5,138 bases of DNA, taken from the NCBI GenBank assembly GCA_030625465.1, contig DAOUQS010000154.1, positions 1-5,138 of the forward strand, written 5' to 3'. The translations under genes were made by a program, and so were the position numbers. The DNA is from Amylibacter sp. GTDB lineage: Bacteria; Pseudomonadota; Alphaproteobacteria; Rhodobacterales; Rhodobacteraceae. Shown here piece after piece: positions 1 to 5,138 of this stretch. The notes under the pieces are model-generated. The model was not told the origin of the DNA and did not search any database. It was given only the letters and a program-made list of their open reading frames with translations. Numbering within the stretch: the first letter of the stretch is position 1; the number at the start of each line of letters is the position of its first letter.

Positions 1-81
1 TTGCCGCGTCTTGTGGCCAAAGTTGCAGCTTTGGAAGAGGCGATGAAATCGGTTATTCGCAAAGACGATGATGGAAAATAA
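1..81 (+). CDS. C-terminal end of an unidentified protein (partial)
   Basis: Frame 1 stays open from the first base to a TAA at 79-81, giving 26 residues that end in a charged tail (IRKDDDGK). The visible part is amphipathic and probably helical, with the stretch VAKVAALEEAM. The other two forward frames hit stops within about 75 bases, and the stop lies 33 bases before the acyl carrier protein gene on the same strand. That fits the tail of an upstream gene, possibly in the same operon. The 5' part lies outside the window, and I do not recognise a family from so short a piece. By position it could be another enzyme of the acyl-chain cassette, but that is only inference. Confidence 0.5.
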   Translation: MPRLVAKVAALEEAMKSVIRKDDDGK

Positions 82-114
82 AGCGCTTGAACGACATATG
101 GGGAAATCTGGCTG

Positions 115-375
115 ATGTCTGTAGCAGACAAAATCATCGCAATCATCGCTGAGCAGGCTTTTCTGGAGCCAAAGGATGTAAAGCCGGATGCAACGCTGGA
201 ACAGCTGGGAATAGACTCGATGGCCCTGGTCGAATGCATCTTTGCCATTGAGGAATGTTTCGATGTGCAAGTGCCGTTTAACGCCAATGATCCGGCGGCA
301 TCCCAATTCGATATATCATCCATTCAAAGCATCATAGACGCGGTTGAAGCCCTGATCGCTGCGCAAAAGACATGA
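115..375 (+). CDS. Stand-alone acyl carrier protein
   Basis: This 86-residue acidic protein has the fold signature of a type II acyl carrier protein. The phosphopantetheine attachment motif LGIDSMALVE contains the acceptor Ser35 directly after Asp34, at the start of helix II. The helix that follows (VECIFAIEECFDV, 39-51) matches the carrier surface bound by partner enzymes. Expected role: cytoplasmic carrier of a growing acyl chain as a 4'-phosphopantetheine thioester, after modification by a holo-ACP synthase. It is slightly longer than a housekeeping AcpP (about 78 residues), because the loop before the last helix (about 55-69, NANDPAASQFDISS) is extended. It therefore looks like a specialised carrier of the NodF/AcpXL kind rather than AcpP. 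ATG at 115 is chosen because GGGGA at 100-104 gives a well-spaced ribosome site. The ketosynthase starts 7 bases after the stop, which strongly suggests that the two are partners. Its acyl cargo is unknown. Confidence 0.93.
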   Translation: MSVADKIIAIIAEQAFLEPKDVKPDATLEQLGIDSMALVECIFAIEECFDVQVPFNANDPAASQFDISSIQSIIDAVEALIAAQKT

Positions 376-382
376 CCTTGTG

Positions 383-1591
383 ATGAACCGGGTCGTAATC
401 ACAGGGCAGGGCACCATTAACGCGCTTGGGATGAGTGTGCCTGAAACACTGGACGCCATGTCGAACGGTGTCTGCGCAATTGGCCCGCTGGCGTTTGACA
501 ATGTTGACCGCTTGAACATTCAAATCGGCGGACAGATCAAGGGCTATGTCCCGCAGGATCATTTCAACCGATCCCAGATCAGCCTTTACGATCCGTTTAC
601 CCAGTTTGCCGTGATCGCCGCACAAGAAGCCATCGCCCAAAGCGGGCTGGACTTTACCAAGGAACTGGCCATGCAAACGGGCGTGGTTCTGGGAACCGCG
701 GGGGGTGGCTTGCAAACCCAGGATAATAATTATCGGACGGTCTATCAGGACGGCAAAAACCGTGTGCATCCGTTTGTTGTGCCGCGTTTGATGAACAATG
801 CGGCCGTTAGCCATATCGCGATGATCCACGGATTGCAGGGGCCAAGCTTTACCGTGGCAAGTGCCTGTGCATCGTCCAATCATGCAATGGGTCAGGCCTA
901 TCATATGATCCGTTCAGGCATGGCGCGTGTGATGGTTACGGGGGGCAGCGAAAGCATGTTGTGCTTTGGCGGCATAAAGGCATGGGAAGGTCTGCGCGTG
1001 ATGTCACCTGATGGATGCCGGCCTTTTTGCGCAACGCGCAACGGTATGGTGCAGGGCGAAGGTGCTGCGGTCTTTGTGTTTGAGGATTATGAAAACGCCA
1101 AGGCGCGCGGTGCTGAAATTCTGGCTGAAGTTATTGGCTTTGCAATGACCTCGGATGCATCCGACATTGTGATGCCCAACCGTAAGGGTGCGGCAAATGC
1201 CATGCGGCTGGCCTTGCGTGATGCCGGGGTCGGCCCGGATGATGTGGGCTATATAAATGCGCATGGCACCGCGACCGCGATGAATGACAAAGTCGAAACT
1301 GCGGCGATCCGTGATGCGTTAGGGGCGGCGGCTGATCGGGTGATGGTATCGTCGACCAAGGCGATGCACGGGCATTTGATCGGCGGCACTGGTGCTGTGG
1401 AATTGTTGGCCGCAATTGCGGCGGTAAAAGACGGTATGATAGCGCCGACAATCAACCACACCAAGACTGATCCAGACTGTGATCTGGACGTGGTGCCAAA
1501 CATTGCGCGTCAGGAAAAAGTCAAGGTGGCGCTTAGCAATGCATTCGCATTCGGTGGGCTTAATGCGGTTGTTGCATTGAAATCCACATAA
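383..1591 (+). CDS. Beta-ketoacyl-ACP synthase, FabF/NodE-like
   Basis: This 402-residue protein is a type II condensing enzyme. It should perform decarboxylative Claisen condensation of an acyl thioester with malonyl-ACP in the cytoplasm. Counting from ATG 383, the nucleophile is Cys162 in SACASSNHA, the first catalytic histidine is His294 in NAHGTAT, the conserved lysine is Lys326 in SSTKAMHGH, and the second catalytic histidine is His331. The C-terminal glycine-rich loop reads NAFAFGGLNA. The complete Cys-His-His triad and normal length (FabF is about 410) indicate an active enzyme. From memory of the family, several stretches resemble rhizobial NodE more than FabF: IKAWEGLRV, CRPF, DPDCDLDV, and the extra histidine His329 three residues after the lysine. 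Start: MNRVVITG from ATG 383 matches the usual family N-terminus. An in-frame GTG at 380 is an alternative. Neither has a clear Shine-Dalgarno, so coupling to the ACP gene 7 bases upstream is likely. Substrate and product are not determined by the sequence. Confidence 0.93.
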   Translation: MNRVVITGQGTINALGMSVPETLDAMSNGVCAIGPLAFDNVDRLNIQIGGQIKGYVPQDHFNRSQISLYDPFTQFAVIAAQEAIAQSGLDFTKELAMQTGVVLGTAGGGLQTQDNNYRTVYQDGKNRVHPFVVPRLMNNAAVSHIAMIHGLQGPSFTVASACASSNHAMGQAYHMIRSGMARVMVTGGSESMLCFGGIKAWEGLRVMSPDGCRPFCATRNGMVQGEGAAVFVFEDYENAKARGAEILAEVIGFAMTSDASDIVMPNRKGAANAMRLALRDAGVGPDDVGYINAHGTATAMNDKVETAAIRDALGAAADRVMVSSTKAMHGHLIGGTGAVELLAAIAAVKDGMIAPTINHTKTDPDCDLDVVPNIARQEKVKVALSNAFAFGGLNAVVALKST

Positions 1592-1617
1592 AAAAACCCC
1601 GCTCTGGGCGGGGCTTT
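1592..1617. terminator. Bidirectional intrinsic terminator between convergent genes
   Basis: A perfect 6-bp G+C stem (CCCCGC 1597-1602, GCGGGG 1608-1613) closes a 5-base loop. It is flanked by A6 on the left (1591-1596) and CTTT on the right. Read on the reverse strand, the hairpin is followed by six T residues, a good terminator for the IalB-type gene that ends at 1639. Read forward it has only three T residues, so it would end the ketosynthase transcript less efficiently. Confidence 0.75.
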
Positions 1618-1638
1618 AAATCAGTATGTTAACTGTTT

Positions 1639-2280
1639 TTATTCGGCATTCATTGCAACCAGTGCATCCCATGCGGCGGTAAAGCCGGACAGTGATACAG
1701 GCAATCCGATAGGCTGTCTTGGGGCGCCGACCGATACAATGGTCATAACCGCTTCGCTGCCTTTTTTCATGTTGTCCAGTTCAACCTGCGTCAGGCCAAA
1801 ACGGGTGACACAACCAAGTTGTTCACACCAGCTGAAAGGATAACGTTTGGCTTTTCCGGCATCAACGCGCATGGCAACCTGTGCGGATAGTAACGTGCCA
1901 AGCGGTGTTACAAAGTTTACGCCTGCGGCGGCTTGTGCCTCACCGCTAAGTGCCAGAATGCTAAGTTCGGCAACAGGATTGTCGGCTTCGTCTTTCAACA
2001 ACTGGAATACGCGGCAGTTGGGTTTGTTATCTTTGCCGGTGCTGGTGCAAACGATTTTCCAGTCGCCATGCTCTTCGGCAACATAGTCGGAACCGATTTT
2101 ATTTTTCGGCTCTTCTGCCACTGGAAACGCCTGGTCTTCTTTTTTAATCGTTTTAGCGGTTGCATCTGCAGCATTTGTGTCCGCTGCTGGCTGTTCGCTT
2201 GTGCTTGTGTCTTGGGCAAAGCTTGTGGAACTTATGCTAAGGCTGATCGCGACCAAAGTGGTCAGTAGTATTTTTTGCAT
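1639..2280 (-). CDS. Invasion-associated locus B (IalB) family exported protein
   Basis: This 213-residue protein has a clear Sec signal peptide: a basic start (MQK), a hydrophobic core (ILLTTLVAISLSI) and likely cleavage after SFA at residue 22. A low-complexity linker rich in Ala, Asp and Thr follows (about 23-60). The mature domain (about 70-210) carries IalB family hallmarks: GDWKIVC with Cys78, CRVFQ with Cys89, a WCEQLGC pair (Cys152, Cys157), and the C-terminal LPVSLSGFTAAWDAL. The four cysteines suggest disulfides formed in the periplasm. IalB was named in Bartonella for a role in erythrocyte invasion. Homologues are widespread in free-living alphaproteobacteria and mostly uncharacterised, so a virulence role should not be assumed here. 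The ATG at 2280 is preceded by only a weak ribosome site (GACGAG, about 8 bases away). The gene appears monocistronic, with its own promoter upstream and a hairpin with a T-tract downstream. Confidence 0.9.
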   Translation of the reverse strand: MQKILLTTLVAISLSISSTSFAQDTSTSEQPAADTNAADATAKTIKKEDQAFPVAEEPKNKIGSDYVAEEHGDWKIVCTSTGKDNKPNCRVFQLLKDEADNPVAELSILALSGEAQAAAGVNFVTPLGTLLSAQVAMRVDAGKAKRYPFSWCEQLGCVTRFGLTQVELDNMKKGSEAVMTIVSVGAPRQPIGLPVSLSGFTAAWDALVAMNAE

Positions 2281-2314
2281 TTAAAAACTCGTCTATATCG
2301 ATTCATGTCAGTGC

Positions 2315-2343
2315 TTAATAAGGGTGAAATACAGATTTGTCAG
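2315..2343 (-). promoter_or_regulatory. Predicted sigma70-type promoter for the IalB-family gene
   Basis: On the reverse strand, CTGACA (2338-2343, 5 of 6 matches to TTGACA) and TATTAA (2315-2320, 4 of 6 to TATAAT) are separated by exactly 17 bases. Transcription would start near 2308, giving a leader of roughly 28 bases before the ATG at 2280. The match is by eye and there is no experimental support. Confidence 0.55.
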
Positions 2344-2472
2344 GTAAAAAAAGATCACTAAATGCAGAGGCGTCGAATTAGGCAAGGTTTTGCCAAGAAA
2401 AAAGACACATCCAATGATGCGCCTTTTTGTGCCTTTTTGGCATTCTCCCCATCGGACTGGCCGAATTGTATG

Positions 2473-2490
2473 GGTAACATATGAGTTACC
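2473..2490. repeat. Inverted repeat GGTAAC-N6-GTTACC, candidate operator
   Basis: Two perfect 6-base arms (2473-2478 and 2485-2490) flank a 6-base spacer, giving an 18-base site of the size bound by a dimeric helix-turn-helix regulator. The right arm lies within AGTTACCAA (2484-2492). The same nine bases recur at 2583-2591, next to the possible -10 element of the DUF853 gene. A regulatory function is inference. Confidence 0.4.
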
Positions 2491-2554
2491 AAATGATCAG
2501 TCAACAGTTTAAAACGGCTAAGGTGTTGATTGCTATGATCTGTTTTCATGGGCA

Positions 2555-2585
2555 TTGAGTCTTTATGATTTTCACCCCATATAGT
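2555..2585 (+). promoter_or_regulatory. Weak candidate promoter for the DUF853 ATPase gene
   Basis: TTGAGT (2555-2560) and TATAGT (2580-2585) resemble -35 and -10 boxes, but the 19-base spacer is longer than ideal. A TATGAT at 2564-2569 is an alternative -10 with no good -35. A GANTC site (GAGTC 2557-2561), the target of the CcrM methyltransferase in many alphaproteobacteria, overlaps the putative -35. The downstream gene has a strong ribosome site, AAGGAAG at 2607-2613, 8 bases before its ATG. Confidence 0.3.
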
Positions 2586-2621
2586 TACCAAGAAGACTAA
2601 AAGAACAAGGAAGACGGCGCG

Positions 2622-4166
2622 ATGTCAGAAATTGATCGTATTTTTGTTGGTGGTGGTGGTGCGGATTACAGCGAGGCCCAGAACCTGATCCTGAAATATG
2701 CCAACAGGCACGGGCTGGTATCAGGTGCCACGGGCACAGGTAAAACAGTGACTCTGCAAATTCTGGCGGAAAGCTTTTCCAAAGCTGGCGTGCCGGTCTT
2801 TTTATCTGATGTAAAAGGCGACTTATCGGGGATGGCCAAGGCCGGTAGCCCGGATTTCAAATACCACGATGCCTTTGTCAGCCGTGCCGAAACGATTAAA
2901 TTCGATGATTTCGGGTACGAGGATTTCCCCGTGACCTTCTGGGACCTGTTTGGCAAGCAGGGCCATCCGGTGCGCACCACAATTACCGAAATGGGCCCCC
3001 TGTTACTATCACGACTGCTGGAACTTTCAGATGTTCAAGAAGGCGTTTTGAACATTGCATTCAGGGTCGCGGATGAACAGGGCCTTGCTTTGCTTGACTT
3101 GAAGGATCTGCGTTCCATGCTGTTATGGCTGGGCAAAAACGCCAACGATGTTTCCTTGCGTTACGGCAAGGTTTCCACATCTTCGATCGGTGCGATACAA
3201 CGCAGCCTGCTGGTGCTGGAAAATGAAGGTGCGGCAAACTTCTTCGGGGAACCTGCCTTGAACCTTGAAGATATGATTTCCACAACGCCGGGCGGGCAGG
3301 GGCGGATCAATATTCTGGCGTCGGACAAACTGATGCAATCGCCCCGGCTTTATGCGACCTTCCTGTTGTGGATGCTGTCCGAGCTGTTTGAAAACCTGCC
3401 CGAGGTCGGCGATCCGGACAAACCGAAATTTGTATTCTTTTTCGACGAGGCACATTTACTGTTTGATGACGCCCCCAAAGCATTGGTGGATAAAGTTGAA
3501 CAGGTTGCGCGTCTGATCCGGTCAAAAGGTGTCGGGATTTACTTCGTGACCCAAAATCCGGCGGACGTTCCGAATGATATTCTGGGCCAGCTTGGCAATC
3601 GTGTGCAACACGCTTTACGCGCCTTTACGCCACGCGACCGCAAGGCTTTGCTGATGGCCGCCGACACGTTTCGCACCAATCCGCGCTTTGACACAGCCGA
3701 GGTTATTACCGCCTTGGGCACCGGCGAGGCGCTGGTTTCGACCTTGATGAAAAAGGGCATGCCTTCGGTGGTGGAACAAACCTTGATCAGGCCGCCGTCA
3801 TCACAACTGGGGCCGATTACCAAGGATGAACGCCAAGCGGTCATTGATAAATCGCACATTGCAGGCATCTATGAAGCGGAACTGGACCGGGTATCCGCGT
3901 TTGAGACATTGGCAAAGCGTGCCGAAGACGCCGCCAAAGAAGCCGAACAGGCCGAGGAAACAGAAGCGGCAGAGGAAGCCGCAGAAAGAACTCGCAAAGT
4001 CGCGCGTCGTTATGATGCGGATAGTCGTAAAACCACGCGAAAAAGATCTTCGCGCAGTGATAGCGTCGGCACGGCTTTTGCCAAATCATTTGCGCGGCAA
4101 CTGGGCACTAAAGCGGGCCAGTCGTTGATCCGCGGTATATTGGGCAGTCTGTTCAAGGGCCGTTAA
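2622..4166 (+). CDS. DUF853 (YjgR-type) HerA/FtsK-like P-loop ATPase
   Basis: This 514-residue soluble protein has a complete ATPase core of the HerA/FtsK group. The Walker A motif is GATGTGKT (35-42, Lys41), the Walker B is FVFFFDEAH (270-278, Asp275-Glu276), and a sensor-like VTQNPADVP (309-317) follows. A basic segment, [18 protein letters not shown] (326-343), probably supplies an arginine finger. [11 protein letters not shown] (62-72) and the long region after it match the DUF853 family, typified by E. coli YjgR of about 500 residues, so the gene looks full length. The C-terminus adds a charged Ala/Glu-rich probable coiled coil (about 425-458), a basic patch (about 459-478) and a short amphipathic end. 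Relatives of HerA move DNA or assemble as hexamers, but the role of DUF853 proteins is not established, and no nuclease partner (NurA) is adjacent. ATG 2622 is supported by AAGGAAG 8 bases upstream. The gene converges on the CorC-like gene with a 4-base overlap. Confidence 0.92.
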   Translation: MSEIDRIFVGGGGADYSEAQNLILKYANRHGLVSGATGTGKTVTLQILAESFSKAGVPVFLSDVKGDLSGMAKAGSPDFKYHDAFVSRAETIKFDDFGYEDFPVTFWDLFGKQGHPVRTTITEMGPLLLSRLLELSDVQEGVLNIAFRVADEQGLALLDLKDLRSMLLWLGKNANDVSLRYGKVSTSSIGAIQRSLLVLENEGAANFFGEPALNLEDMISTTPGGQGRINILASDKLMQSPRLYATFLLWMLSELFENLPEVGDPDKPKFVFFFDEAHLLFDDAPKALVDKVEQVARLIRSKGVGIYFVTQNPADVPNDILGQLGNRVQHALRAFTPRDRKALLMAADTFRTNPRFDTAEVITALGTGEALVSTLMKKGMPSVVEQTLIRPPSSQLGPITKDERQAVIDKSHIAGIYEAELDRVSAFETLAKRAEDAAKEAEQAEETEAAEEAAERTRKVARRYDADSRKTTRKRSSRSDSVGTAFAKSFARQLGTKAGQSLIRGILGSLFKGR

Positions 4167-5138
4167 AGCGGGCGCACCTTCAACTTGGTGATACGGTTTT
4201 GTTCGCGTTCCATGATCTGGAAGCGATAGCCGTGAAAGCTGAACACCTGACCCTTGCTTGGGATCATCTGCGCCTCGTGGATGACAAGGCCGGCAACGGT
4301 GATGGCCTCTTCATCGGGCAGCCGCCATCCATATGACCGGTTCAGGTCGCGGATCGTGGCAGCCCCGTCGACAGTGTAATTGCCTTTGGTGTCCCTCTTT
4401 TCCTCCAGAACCACATCCTGATCATGCTCGTCAGTGATCTCACCGACGATTTCTTCAAGGATGTCTTCCAGCGTGATCAGGCCCTGCAAGGCACCGTATT
4501 CGTCAACAACAATGGCGAAATGCGTGCGCCGCCGCAAAAACTGGCGCATTTGATCGTCCAGTGCCGTGGTTTCCGGCACAAAATACGGCTTCATAACCAC
4601 ATCCATGATCTTTAACTTGTCTAGGGCTTCTTGGCGGTCGTTTGTATTGCGTGACAGTTTTTCCACGGCGCGCAACAGATCTTTGGAATGGATGACGCCC
4701 ACGATATTTTCCGTGTTATCCTTGAAAACAGGCATGCGAGTATAGGGCGAGGCCAGACATTGGCGCATGATGTTTTGCGGTGTTTCATCCGCATCGATCA
4801 TTTCTATATCGGAACGGTGCAGCATGATCTCTTCAACTTCGCGGTCTTTCAGGTCAAGCGCGCCCAGCAGGCGGTCACGGTCGTCTTTTTCGAAATTCCC
4901 CTCGACATGGCCCAGTGAAATAGCACCGGCAATTTCTTCCTGTGCCGCATCGGTATCTTCTTTATCGGCCATTTTGACACCGAAGATGTACAAAATTCCG
5001 CGTACCAGCCAGCGCACCATGGCAACAATGGGTGACAGGAAAATAACCACAACACGTATGGGGGCGGAAACTGTGGTGGCGGCTGCCTCGGCATTTGTAA
5101 TGGCATAGGTTTTGGGCAGGACCTCGGCAAAGATCAGC
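4163..5138 (-). CDS. CorC/HlyC-type DUF21-CBS-CorC_HlyC membrane protein (5' partial)
   Basis: The frame is open from the window edge to a TAA at 4165-4163, giving 324 visible codons. Full-length relatives are about 420-440 residues, so roughly the first quarter is missing. The visible start carries [10 protein letters not shown] (5131-5102), typical of the end of the DUF21 transmembrane domain, then a hydrophobic helix (about 5068-4979). Counting from the internal GTG at 5050, CBS domains lie at about 76-133 and 150-205, including [19 protein letters not shown] (178-196), and a CorC_HlyC domain fills about 222-295. The internal GTG is not a true start, because family-conserved sequence continues upstream. 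Such inner-membrane proteins (CorC, YfjD, CNNM relatives) are linked to Mg2+/Co2+ homeostasis. CBS pairs often bind adenine nucleotides. The older hemolysin label is misleading. Exact substrate is unknown. Confidence 0.92.
   Translation of the reverse strand, partial: LIFAEVLPKTYAITNAEAAATTVSAPIRVVVIFLSPIVAMVRWLVRGILYIFGVKMADKEDTDAAQEEIAGAISLGHVEGNFEKDDRDRLLGALDLKDREVEEIMLHRSDIEMIDADETPQNIMRQCLASPYTRMPVFKDNTENIVGVIHSKDLLRAVEKLSRNTNDRQEALDKLKIMDVVMKPYFVPETTALDDQMRQFLRRRTHFAIVVDEYGALQGLITLEDILEEIVGEITDEHDQDVVLEEKRDTKGNYTVDGAATIRDLNRSYGWRLPDEEAITVAGLVIHEAQMIPSKGQVFSFHGYRFQIMEREQNRITKLKVRPL

Larger units (their letters stand above)
2281..2621. other. Divergent intergenic region, about 340 bases
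   Basis: This is the only long gene-free stretch in the window, and it is A+T-richer than its flanks. It lies between the divergent IalB-type and DUF853 genes, so it must carry both promoters. Visible contents are a good reverse promoter (2315-2343), a small hairpin (GGCAA 2381-2385, TTGCC 2390-2394, GGTT loop), two adjacent near-identical 10-mers starting GCCTTTTTG (2421-2440), an inverted repeat (2473-2490) with a distant matching half-site (2583-2591), and a weak forward promoter (2555-2585). No convincing protein or RNA gene is seen. Confidence 0.7.

Noticed and set aside
332..904. Long reverse-strand open frame of 190 codons opposite the ketosynthase
   Set aside because: It lies entirely antisense to a gene with intact catalytic motifs, shows no recognisable domain and is rich in Arg, His and Cys, as expected for a shadow frame.
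1933..2268. Forward open frame of 111 codons opposite the IalB-type gene
   Set aside because: The reverse strand encodes a clear signal peptide and IalB motifs. The forward product is Cys/Phe-rich with no family resemblance or ribosome site.
1639..2280. Reading the IalB-family gene as evidence of a pathogen
   Set aside because: Homologues occur widely in free-living alphaproteobacteria, and nothing else in the window indicates virulence.
2358..2591. Reverse-strand 77-codon frame in the intergenic region
   Set aside because: It needs a TTG start, has no ribosome site that I can see, covers the likely promoter of the DUF853 gene and has no recognisable domain.
4163..5050. Taking the GTG at 5050 as the true start of the CorC-like gene
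   Set aside because: The same frame continues without a stop to the window edge and encodes the DUF21-type [10 protein letters not shown] motif, so the gene starts outside the window.
4767..5108. Forward serine-rich 113-codon frame near the right edge
   Set aside because: It is antisense to the CBS and membrane segments of the CorC-like gene, and its serine-rich composition is a by-product of that coding strand.
2622..5138. DUF853 ATPase and CorC-like protein as a joint defence or transport system
   Set aside because: They are convergent rather than co-transcribed, the CorC-like protein is a common housekeeping membrane protein, and there is no nuclease or other effector nearby.

Overview
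This window looks like ordinary chromosomal DNA from a Gram-negative alphaproteobacterium. The strongest pointers are a secreted invasion-associated locus B (IalB) type protein, a family found mainly in that class, and an acyl carrier protein/ketosynthase pair whose ketosynthase resembles the rhizobial NodE type. Base composition is moderate (about half G+C by eye), and genes are tightly packed except for one intergenic region of about 340 bases. The genus cannot be named from the sequence alone. I see no tRNA, rRNA, CRISPR array, transposase or integrase.

Layout: (1) The last 26 codons of an unidentified forward gene (1-81) lead into a two-gene lipid or secondary acyl-chain cassette: a stand-alone acyl carrier protein (115-375) and a FabF/NodE-like beta-ketoacyl-ACP synthase (383-1591). 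These are only 7 bases apart and are probably translated from one mRNA. (2) A G+C-rich hairpin (1592-1617) separates the ketosynthase from a convergent reverse-strand IalB-family gene (1639-2280). The hairpin has its better T-tract on the reverse strand. (3) The region 2281-2621 holds a good reverse-strand promoter for the IalB-type gene, a weak candidate promoter for the next forward gene, and an inverted repeat with a matching distant half-site that could be an operator. (4) A DUF853/YjgR-type HerA-FtsK-like P-loop ATPase (2622-4166) follows on the forward strand. (5) A reverse-strand CorC/HlyC-type membrane protein (DUF21, paired CBS and CorC_HlyC domains) runs from its stop at 4163 off the right edge of the window.

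Functionally these are separate units. The ACP and ketosynthase should act together: the ketosynthase condenses acyl units carried on the phosphopantetheine of the ACP to build a specialised, presently unknown, acyl chain. The IalB-like protein is exported to the periplasm or surface. The CorC-like protein is an inner-membrane protein whose family is linked to Mg2+/Co2+ transport or efflux. The DUF853 ATPase is a cytoplasmic protein of unknown role. It ends tail to tail with the CorC-like gene, and their stop codons overlap in a TTAA palindrome.

I found no convincing novel multi-gene system. The points most worth following up are the NodFE-like ACP/ketosynthase pair, with its extra histidine near the active site, and the possible operator ahead of the DUF853 ATPase.
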